Part shown: piece by piece, positions 1 to 5,851 of the stretch
How the letters are laid out: the number at the start of each line of letters is the position of its first letter
How positions within the stretch are numbered: the first letter of the stretch is position 1
Assembly: GCA_023300255.1 (NCBI GenBank)
Contig: JALZWC010000568.1
Location: 1 to 8,787 of the forward strand
Direction: 5' to 3'
DNA length: 8,787 nucleotides
Origin: Saprospiraceae bacterium
GTDB taxonomy: Bacteria; Bacteroidota; Bacteroidia; Chitinophagales; Saprospiraceae
The notes under the pieces: model-generated
What the model saw: the letters and a program-made list of their open reading frames with translations, nothing else
What the model was told of the DNA's origin: nothing
The model's database searches: none
Made by a program: the position numbers and the translations under genes

Positions 1-1155
1 AATATATTGGGCACATAACTCACCAACGGCACAGGCCGCCATTGTTCCAAAACCAGCCAAGGCACCGATGATGTGAACATTCTCAATCGAGCTTGGTCCA
101 ACCAATGGCCAGTTTTCTTCTGTACGCGTATAATAACCACCATATTCAATAATTGGTGTTGGTATATTTTTAGCATACGCTTTTAAGGCTGGGATAAAAC
201 GACTGGCACCTTTTAAAACTGCTTGCGGAAAGTATTCTAATGTAGGTACTTCCCATTGTGGATTCATTCTATCTTTTCCAATGGCCCAGCCCATTTTTAT
301 TCGACCAGACTCTGGTTTGATATGGATGGCACCAGGGAATGGCTTTGTCATCCAGTTCAGTGATTCGTCCGCTTGTAAAAAGTCAAATTCTTCGGGAGAC
401 CAATCTAGGGTTTGTCCATCTGCGTAAATGGTGAAAGGCATATCCGTAGGAATAAGACCATTGGGATCAGGGATGATAAATTTTCGCTGTAAGGTATTCC
501 ATACAGGTAAATCTATATCTAACATATTGGCTAGCTGATTGATAAAAGGACCAGCTGCCAGAATTATTTGATCTACTTTTAAAGAAGTATTCTCTGCCAT
601 ATTAATAATAAAGCCCGTCGGATCTTTCTGGAGATTAACAATCTCTCCTTCGTAAAACTGGACGCCCTTTTGTTTGGCCTGCTGTAACATTAAATTGCCC
701 ATGCGAATAGAATCCACATTACCTGCTTTTTTTATAAAGACCGATTTCTGAATGCCTGCATCTAAGTATGGATGTTGCTGATGGATCAACTTTGGATCTG
801 TGACTACTTGATTTCGTGCTCTAAAAGTAGGCGTACTATCATCTGCAAATATCGCTTTCTCGGCATCATGGCTGACGAAGTGATACCCAGAAAAATTTAA
901 TTGAAAAGTATCTGCTCCATAGACTTGTTGTAAGTCTTCCATTAGATCTATGCTATGACTATTTAAGGCTTCCATGCTTGGATGGGGCCAATAGTCTCTG
1001 AAGTTTTCCCCAGACTTACTGGAAGTAAAGGAGAGCGGTTGCTGCTTATCAATTATAATGATTTCGGTATCTGCTAGCTGTGTTGTTAAATAGTAAGCTG
1101 CGGAGATACCAGCGATGCCTGCACCGCAGATGGCGATCTTTCTTTTTGAACTCAT
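1..1155 (-). CDS. FAD-dependent oxidoreductase of the DAO (glycine/D-amino acid oxidase) family, partial
   Basis: This is an open frame of 385 codons with an ATG at 1155. It is still open at the window edge, so the C-terminus is missing. The N-terminus is a Rossmann FAD-binding fold: IAICGAGIAGISAAYYL carries the GxGxxG glycines (G11, G13, G16), and IIIID at about residues 32-36 ends the second strand. Residues near 46-62 (SKSGENFRDYWPHPSM) resemble a segment of DAO-family oxidases that act on amines or amino acids. The visible end, GPSSIENVHIIGALAGFGTM, is the typical C-terminal FAD-contacting segment, so probably only a few dozen residues are lost. There is no signal peptide, so it should be cytoplasmic. 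Family chemistry is oxidation of a C-N bond to an imine; the substrate cannot be read from sequence. It is divergent from the PheC-like gene across 136 bp, which hints at shared regulation. Family assignment is secure and substrate is unknown. Confidence 0.88.
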   Translation of the reverse strand, partial: MSSKRKIAICGAGIAGISAAYYLTTQLADTEIIIIDKQQPLSFTSSKSGENFRDYWPHPSMEALNSHSIDLMEDLQQVYGADTFQLNFSGYHFVSHDAEKAIFADDSTPTFRARNQVVTDPKLIHQQHPYLDAGIQKSVFIKKAGNVDSIRMGNLMLQQAKQKGVQFYEGEIVNLQKDPTGFIINMAENTSLKVDQIILAAGPFINQLANMLDIDLPVWNTLQRKFIIPDPNGLIPTDMPFTIYADGQTLDWSPEEFDFLQADESLNWMTKPFPGAIHIKPESGRIKMGWAIGKDRMNPQWEVPTLEYFPQAVLKGASRFIPALKAYAKNIPTPIIEYGGYYTRTEENWPLVGPSSIENVHIIGALAGFGTMAACAVGELCAQYI

Positions 1156-1225
1156 GTTTATTGGATGTAATTTCTGTGTTCTTGTTTTTTTGTTGTTACT
1201 TCGTGAATAACTTTATTAGGCTCAA

Positions 1226-1258
1226 AGACTTGGTAAGTTTTCAAAACTTCCCAAGTCT
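1226..1258. repeat. 33-bp near-perfect palindrome between divergent genes
   Basis: The outer arms are AGACTTGG (1226-1233) and CCAAGTCT (1251-1258). The inner arms are AAGTTTT (1235-1241) and AAAACTT (1243-1249) around a single central C. The only non-pairing position is T1234 against C1250. It lies in the 136-bp spacer between the oxidase and the PheC-like gene, 33 bp before the PheC-like start. It is not followed by a T-run in either direction, so a terminator is unlikely. It could be a dispersed palindromic repeat of this genome or an operator serving both promoters; the sequence alone does not decide. Confidence 0.7.
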
Positions 1259-1291
1259 CATTAGAGAAGTCTCAATACATAACATCATCAT

Positions 1292-2143
1292 ATGAAACAA
1301 AGCTATAATTTCTACCGAATATTAGCAATACTCCTATTAACACAATTATTTCTAGGATGCACCCCTACCTCAAAGCTACAAGAAAAAATAGATAAACCAA
1401 TTATTGTTTCCCCAACTATTTCTGTACTAGACAAAGTACTAGAAACAAGAACAATCAGAGTAGGCACCACAGGTGATTTTTTACCTTTTACCTATCAATT
1501 AGACCCTACAAGTAATACCTATTATGGGGTAGATATTGAATTAGCTAAGGACTTAGCAGCGTCATTGGATGCAAAGGTAGAATTTGTGAAGACGAGCTGG
1601 CCAACGATGATGGCAGATTTGAAAGCTAATAAATTTGATATTGGAATGAGCGGCATCACCATAAAATTGGGAAGACAGCGACAAGCATTATTCAGTATTC
1701 CTTTGTTGTCTAGTGGAAAGGCAGCCATTACTAGAGATGAAAATGCAGCTACTTATACAAGTATTGCTGCTATTAATCAAAAAGGGGTACGGGTGATTGT
1801 TAATCCTGGAGGTACGAATGAAGCCTTCGCTAGAGCGAATTTTCCAAATGCCACGATTATTCAAAATGAAGAAAACTTAAGTATTTTTCAAAAGGTTGTA
1901 GATGGAGAAGCGGATTTGATGGTAACGGATGCGGTAGAAACTTTAATACAGGAGTTAATTCATCCAGAGTTAGAAGCAGTCAATCCAGATAAGCCTTTTA
2001 ATTTTTTTGAAATGGGCTATCTCTTACCTAGAGATCACACGTTCAAAGCATATGTGGATCAATGGCTAAACCTACGACAAAAAGAAGGGAAGTATCAAGA
2101 GATATTTGATAGGGAGTTGGCTAGGATTAAAGAGCAGAATTGA
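1292..2143 (+). CDS. pheC: PheC-like cyclohexadienyl/arogenate dehydratase lipoprotein (family 3 solute-binding fold)
   Basis: The product is 283 aa. Residues 6-22 form a hydrophobic signal ending in LFLGC, so Cys23 is the probable lipidated residue, followed by a spacer to about residue 45. The lipobox is slightly unorthodox (Phe at -3, Leu at -2). Residues 46-280 are a family 3 solute-binding fold. Several stretches match my memory of Pseudomonas aeruginosa PheC better than amino-acid transport receptors: VGTTGDFLPFTY (57-68), TSWPTMMADL (101-110), FDIGMSGITI (115-124), VNPGGTNEAFARANF (170-184), VTDAVE (211-216), YLLPRD (243-248) and YVDQWL (254-259). Glu216 in TDAVE aligns with PheC Glu173 (mature numbering), the general acid. 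PheC converts prephenate to phenylpyruvate, or arogenate to phenylalanine, in the periplasm; here it would be membrane-tethered. No permease or ATPase gene is adjacent, which argues against an ABC-transporter role. No Shine-Dalgarno is visible. A non-catalytic binding protein remains possible. Confidence 0.8.
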   Translation: MKQSYNFYRILAILLLTQLFLGCTPTSKLQEKIDKPIIVSPTISVLDKVLETRTIRVGTTGDFLPFTYQLDPTSNTYYGVDIELAKDLAASLDAKVEFVKTSWPTMMADLKANKFDIGMSGITIKLGRQRQALFSIPLLSSGKAAITRDENAATYTSIAAINQKGVRVIVNPGGTNEAFARANFPNATIIQNEENLSIFQKVVDGEADLMVTDAVETLIQELIHPELEAVNPDKPFNFFEMGYLLPRDHTFKAYVDQWLNLRQKEGKYQEIFDRELARIKEQN

Positions 2144-2164
2144 TTTCGGGTATGAGCTTGAAAT

Positions 2165-2222
2165 AAGTAAGTGCTTGGACAAAATAAAGAGCACAATTAA
2201 TATTTATCTAAACATATAGGCA
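2165..2222 (+). repeat. Dispersed repeat, copy A
   Basis: The copy opens with AAGTAAGTGCTTGGACAAAA and ends with CTAAACATATAGGCA. The same two blocks occur in the same order and orientation at 8739-8787. The first 21 bases match at 20 positions and the last 15 at 14, while the middle differs in length (22 against 13 bases). Both copies lie shortly downstream of a plus-strand stop codon, here 21 bp after the PheC-like gene. Copy A continues into a short tandem of CACATAGG-like units up to about 2236. No coding capacity is visible. Confidence 0.72.
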
Positions 2223-2274
2223 CATAGGACACATAGCCTACGTATTTAGGTAAAAGGCTCTTACCAATACCAAA

Positions 2275-2306
2275 TAAAAAAGGGAACAAACCGAAGCTCA
2301 TTCCCT
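2275..2306 (-). terminator. Rho-independent terminator, minus strand, UUCG tetraloop
   Basis: Read on the minus strand, AGGGAATGAGC pairs with GTTTGTTCCCT around a TTCG loop closed by C-G. That gives an 11-bp stem with a few G-U wobbles, followed at once by a run of T (A run at 2276-2281 on the plus strand). It would end leftward transcription arriving from the TonB-dependent receptor, about 530 bp past that gene's stop, or end an unannotated small RNA. On the plus strand only the outer six pairs form well, so it is mainly a minus-strand terminator. Confidence 0.7.
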
Positions 2307-2310
2307 AATA

Positions 2311-2339
2311 TCTTTTATCTACCCCCCAGCGATAAAAGA
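2311..2339 (-). repeat. 9-bp perfect inverted repeat with G-rich loop
   Basis: TCTTTTATC (2311-2319) and GATAAAAGA (2331-2339) pair perfectly around an 11-base loop that contains six consecutive C on the plus strand, or six G on the minus strand. It lies immediately upstream, in minus-strand order, of the UUCG terminator, so the two could form the 3' end of one structured transcript. Confidence 0.5.
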
Positions 2340-2600
2340 CAATGACAAGATACGTTCATATGGTATCTAAGATTGCCTTAAATAGAAAAGAGTGTGACGT
2401 ATATAAGTACTCGAGAAATAGTAGTTTGATTTTATATTCAAAAAATATAGTTACAATAAGGCTTGATAAGGACGTCCAAAGAGGTGCAATTCATTTCTTA
2501 TAATAAGATATAAAGTTATAAGAGTAGGGAAGTTCGTGACGATTAGTTGGTGGGGTAAAAAATCTTGTTATTTCTAAAAAAGAGGTCAGAAATAAAAAAG

Positions 2601-2753
2601 AGGTCAGAAGTCAGACCGCTACGCTGTCAGGTGTCAGACTCGTGACGTTGACCACGTTATGAATCTGACATCTAAAAAAGAAATCAGAGGTCAGACCGCT
2701 TCGCTGTCAGGAGTCAGACGCATGACGTTGACCACGTTATGAATCTGACTTCT
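2601..2753. repeat. 80-bp tandem duplication, two copies
   Basis: Positions 2601-2673 and 2681-2753 align without gaps at an exact 80-bp period, with 65 of 73 positions identical by my count. Each copy contains TCAGACCGCT, then CGCTGTCAGG, GTCAGAC, and the conserved TGACGTTGACCACGTTATGA, and closes with ATCTGAC. The segment around 2613-2627, and 2693-2707 in copy 2, can fold as GAC.GC-loop-GC.GTC. In copy 2 the minus strand reads GCGAAGC at its tip, a sequence known to form an unusually stable DNA mini-hairpin. Confidence 0.82.
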
Positions 2754-2757
2754 GACA

Positions 2758-2784
2758 ATTCTGTTAGCGTAAGCTAACTAGAAT
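2758..2784. repeat. 11-bp stem with GTAA tetraloop inside the repeat block
   Basis: ATTCTGTTAGC (2758-2768) pairs with GCTAAC (2773-2778) and AGAAT (2780-2784), with one bulged T at 2779 and a GTAA loop (2769-2772), a GNRA-type loop on the plus strand. It is not followed by a T-run on either strand, so it is unlikely to be an intrinsic terminator. It sits between the 80-bp duplication and the terminal 22-bp repeats. Confidence 0.65.
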
Positions 2785-2832
2785 GATCTGACCTCTGACA
2801 TCTAAAAAGAGGACCTCTGACTTCTAAAAAAA

Positions 2833-5439
2833 TTACATCTTATAAATCGCCTTAAAATAAACCATACCACCGTTGTAACCAATTGGTGTACGACGAGGGA
2901 AAGGCATTCCTTGAGAAATTCTAGTGTCAATCTCAGTTGGATATTTGTCTAAGACGTTATTCGAGCCTAAGATAAATCTCAATAGGTCCGTTGCTTGATA
3001 AGAGAATTCTACATCAATTAAAGTTGCTGGATCTACTACTTCTTGACCACCTCTTTCATCAATAGCTTCTCCGTAGTAATTTGCCCGAATCATCGCACTA
3101 AATTTACCAAAATCGTGATTAACCGTTGCGTTTAATCTATGCTTTGGTAAGTTATTTTCTAAGTTGAAAATAGTACCATCATTTACTGGATTTTGTCCAC
3201 CTACTTCTCTTTGTCCTAATACCTCTGTTTCGTTGTAGTTATAACCTACGTTAAAACTAGTCGTGTTATTTCTCCAACTTGCTACCACATCTAAACCAGT
3301 AGTAGAAGTATTTAAAGAATTGGTATAGAAAGCTAATTCAGAGAATAAAGGATTGTCAATTGGTAAACTTCTAGACTTGATTATTCTGTCATCTACTTCC
3401 ACACTGTAATAATCTACCGTTAAACTTAAATTGCTAGACAAACGGGAAGCTATTCCAACACTGTAGTTATTAGAAGTTTCTGGTGTTAATGCTGTACCAC
3501 CTAAGCTTTGCGCTAATGGATTTGTTGGGGCAACGGTTCCTTCTTGTACTTGCATACCTGATGCTCCATCAAAAGAAGTTGTAATCGTTACTACATTCGC
3601 TTGCCCTGGTGTAGGTGCACGGAATCCTGTAGAGAACGCGCCTCTTACTGTAAGAAAGTCTGATACCGTATATCGACCAGCTAGTTTGTAATTATCAGCA
3701 GAGCCGAATTCTTCGAAATCTTCATGACGGTAGGCTGCTTGTATTAAGAAATCTTCTGTAATATCAAATTCTAAATCTGCATAAATACCCCAACTCTTAC
3801 TTTCAAATACACCTGCATCATCTTTAGTAGTACCAGCCAAACCGTTTGCACCAATAGCAGGTGTTTGATAGTTTTCACCAGTTACAGGATCAATTAAGTT
3901 ACCGACACCTGCCCATGGACCTGCTGCATAAGATTGGAAATCTCCTTCAAACATAGTGTACGTTTCATTTCTCTTTTGGAAACCTACTGCTAAGTTTACT
4001 TTATCGCTTAATTCTTTAGATAAATCAAGGTTTAGATTTCTTTCAAATTGCTGTAAATCACCTGGTTCAAAGTTTCTCTGAGAGAAGGGTCCCCAAGAAG
4101 GATTTAAGGTGTTCAATAATAAATATTTGATTTTATTATAACCAAAACTAGCACTAACGTCATAGTTGATACCATTATCCATTTGGCCTTTAACACCAAT
4201 TACAGAACTCCAATCTATCTGGAAACCTTGTAATTCTGGTGTAAAACCAATTGGAAAAGCATCGCCCCAACTGAAATTTCCTTTAGAAGGATCTTGTGGG
4301 TCATTCGGTACAGGCGTTAAAACACCAGCTCTGTTTGGAGAGCGGTAGAAGAAACTGTATTGACCTTCTGTATCAGAATAGTTACCATGCGCATAAGCTT
4401 TTACACCATCTGCAATATCAACTCCAGCATTAAACATCGTACGTAGACCACTACTTTCTGGTCGTCCCCAGTTCATTACAGGATCTGGTACATTCGGTAA
4501 ACCTATTGCAGCAGCATGTTGATTTCCTCTTTGTAATTCTTCATTAAAAGTATATTCTCCACTAACATTGAAAAATCCTTTTTCAGTTAAAGGCATCCCA
4601 AAATTCATCGCAATTTTATAATCTGTCTCTCCACCGTAGTTTCTACCATACCATTGACCTACTTGTGCTTGTACTTCTGCACCGTGGTTGGCATCTTTTA
4701 ATAAGAAGTTGAATACCCCTGCAATTGCATCAGAACCATATTGCGCAGCTGCACCATCTCTTAATACCTCTAAGTTTTTAACAGCGATACCTGGAATATG
4801 TCCAATATCAACGGCATGTGCTCCTGCGTTCATTGCTGCACCAAAGTGTGAAATTAAAGAAGAACGGTGTCTTCTCTTAGAGTTCACTAAGACTAATACT
4901 TCATCAGGCGGTAAGCCTCTCAAAGAAGTTGGTCGAACAAATGCCGCACCATCACCTGTTAAAGGCGTAGCAGAGAAAGAAGGAATAATGTTTTTTAAGT
5001 TCTCCGTTAAATCACCATTACCAGACTTGTCTACTACTTCTCCTACAAAGTTATCAATTGGAACAGGAGAAGAGATAGCCGTCCGAGGCTTAGAACGAGT
5101 ACCCGTCACTACAACATCTCCCAATAATACACCTTGAGATAAGACAAAATCTAAAGTATTAGACCCAGCATTTGCTGTTACATTTGACTGCATTGTCGCA
5201 TATCCTGTATAAGTAACTTCTATTGAATATCCGCCTGGAGCTACATCTAATGTGTAATTACCATCGAAATCAGTTACAGTACCTGTCGTTGTTCCATCGA
5301 CTCTTACTGTTGCCCCGATAAGTGGACCGTCTTCATCTGTGATGGTACCCGATATGGTAGCTTGTGCTTGTAAGCTTACGGAGAAGCATACTAAAGCCAT
5401 CAGAGAAAGGAAATTTCTAAGTAAAACTAGTTTTTTCAT
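2833..5439 (-). CDS. TonB-dependent outer-membrane receptor with N-terminal carboxypeptidase-D regulatory-like domain
   Basis: The product is 868 aa from the ATG at 5439. The frame extends to 5505, but only through a TTG that would put 22 residues ahead of the signal peptide MKKLVLLRNFLSLMALVCFS, so the ATG is preferred. Cleavage is likely near LQA-Q (residues 23-26). Residues about 27-100 form a CarboxypepD_reg-like beta domain (GTITDEDGPLIGATV, GTVTDFDGNY). The plug spans about 108-250 and includes DEVLVLVNSKRRHRSSL and NLEVLRDGAAAQYGSDAIAG, hallmarks of TonB-dependent receptors. The rest is a beta barrel, with a late PETSNNYSVGI segment and the usual NNVLDKYP region near the end. It should import an unidentified ligand across the outer membrane using TonB-ExbBD energy. 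It lacks SusC features and no SusD is adjacent. The last residues are YKM, where barrels usually end in Phe or Tyr. The sulfatase lies upstream on the same strand, 412 bp away. Confidence 0.92.
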   Translation of the reverse strand: MKKLVLLRNFLSLMALVCFSVSLQAQATISGTITDEDGPLIGATVRVDGTTTGTVTDFDGNYTLDVAPGGYSIEVTYTGYATMQSNVTANAGSNTLDFVLSQGVLLGDVVVTGTRSKPRTAISSPVPIDNFVGEVVDKSGNGDLTENLKNIIPSFSATPLTGDGAAFVRPTSLRGLPPDEVLVLVNSKRRHRSSLISHFGAAMNAGAHAVDIGHIPGIAVKNLEVLRDGAAAQYGSDAIAGVFNFLLKDANHGAEVQAQVGQWYGRNYGGETDYKIAMNFGMPLTEKGFFNVSGEYTFNEELQRGNQHAAAIGLPNVPDPVMNWGRPESSGLRTMFNAGVDIADGVKAYAHGNYSDTEGQYSFFYRSPNRAGVLTPVPNDPQDPSKGNFSWGDAFPIGFTPELQGFQIDWSSVIGVKGQMDNGINYDVSASFGYNKIKYLLLNTLNPSWGPFSQRNFEPGDLQQFERNLNLDLSKELSDKVNLAVGFQKRNETYTMFEGDFQSYAAGPWAGVGNLIDPVTGENYQTPAIGANGLAGTTKDDAGVFESKSWGIYADLEFDITEDFLIQAAYRHEDFEEFGSADNYKLAGRYTVSDFLTVRGAFSTGFRAPTPGQANVVTITTSFDGASGMQVQEGTVAPTNPLAQSLGGTALTPETSNNYSVGIASRLSSNLSLTVDYYSVEVDDRIIKSRSLPIDNPLFSELAFYTNSLNTSTTGLDVVASWRNNTTSFNVGYNYNETEVLGQREVGGQNPVNDGTIFNLENNLPKHRLNATVNHDFGKFSAMIRANYYGEAIDERGGQEVVDPATLIDVEFSYQATDLLRFILGSNNVLDKYPTEIDTRISQGMPFPRRTPIGYNGGMVYFKAIYKM

Positions 5440-5851
5440 ATAAAGAGTTGATAGGTTAAAATTTCTTATGCAGTTTGGAATTTCATCCTTGGAAGGAGAA
5501 AACAACTAATGATTCCAGAAATGTATAAGAATATTAGAATGAGTGAATAATGTAGAAGTATGATTTGTGGTGATTAACCAATAAGAATTGAATGCAACCT
5601 ACGGAAAAGAAAGCGGAATTTTAATTTATAGTTTATTTTTTTTTAAAATATGATTTTATATAAAAGCATAAATTAGAATATTTTTATACTTTTATTGAAA
5701 ACTTTTTTTATATCATTAGTTCATAATTTATTAAAAATCAAATAGTTATAAATAACGATAATAATATATAATATTGACGAATTACTAAGTTATTAAGTAT
5801 GTATTTTGTTAGGATATACGGAAATGTTTTACCTAATTCCTAAGTAAAATA
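5440..5851. other. Very AT-rich gap upstream of the receptor gene
   Basis: No gene is visible in this 412-bp stretch. The part from about 5625 to 5800 is nearly all A and T, with several runs of T or A, and must hold the receptor promoter if the receptor is transcribed separately from the sulfatase. I could not find a clean Bacteroidota TAnnTTTG box at correct spacing from a TTTG box on the minus strand. Near the sulfatase stop, TTTTAC (5827-5832) and GTAAAA (5843-5848) form a weak inverted repeat without a following U-run, so a sulfatase terminator is not demonstrated. Confidence 0.5.

Larger units (their letters stand above)
2144..2574. other. Intergenic region without a convincing gene
   Basis: No supported protein gene lies here. 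From left to right it holds one copy of a dispersed repeat with a short CACATAGG tandem (2165-2236), a UUCG-loop hairpin followed by a U-run on the minus strand (2275-2306), a 9-bp inverted repeat with a G6/C6 loop (2311-2339), a 6-bp hairpin AGATAC/GTATCT (2348-2353 with 2363-2368), and an AT-rich stretch with the inverted repeat CTTATAA/TTATAAG (2497-2503 with 2516-2522). Confidence 0.6.
2575..2830. repeat. Mosaic of TCAGA/TCTGA repeats in the receptor 3' flank
   Basis: The left part carries seven copies of TCAGA (2586, 2604, 2611, 2634, 2684, 2691, 2714). The right part carries six copies of its reverse complement TCTGA, and TCTGA also closes each 80-bp unit (2664, 2744, 2751, 2787, 2794, 2816). 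Smaller direct repeats sit at both ends: TAAAAAAGAGGTCAGAA at 2575-2591 and 2593-2609, and GACCTCTGACATCTAAAAA at 2790-2808 with a one-base variant at 2812-2830. The block ends 2 bp before the stop codon of the minus-strand TonB-dependent receptor, so it forms part of that gene's 3' untranslated region. No open frame of note lies inside. Confidence 0.8.

Noticed and set aside
1080..1295. Plus-strand open frame of 71 codons
   Set aside because: It overlaps the start of the oxidase on the other strand and the spacer palindrome, has low-complexity Phe-rich sequence and no domain.
1292..2143. Plain amino-acid ABC transporter receptor
   Set aside because: The fold fits, but the PheC-specific stretches and the TDAVE glutamate, with no permease or ATPase beside it, favour a dehydratase-like enzyme. 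The alternative is kept open in the annotation.
2575..2830. CRISPR array
   Set aside because: The repeats are unequal in length, nested and palindromic, with no regular repeat-spacer alternation and no cas genes.
4688..5137. Plus-strand open frame of 149 codons
   Set aside because: It lies fully inside the receptor plug region on the opposite strand, has no recognisable domain, and is a shadow of that gene.
5440..5505. Longer N-terminus for the TonB-dependent receptor
   Set aside because: The extension starts at TTG and would place 22 charged and polar residues before an evident signal peptide beginning at the ATG at 5439.
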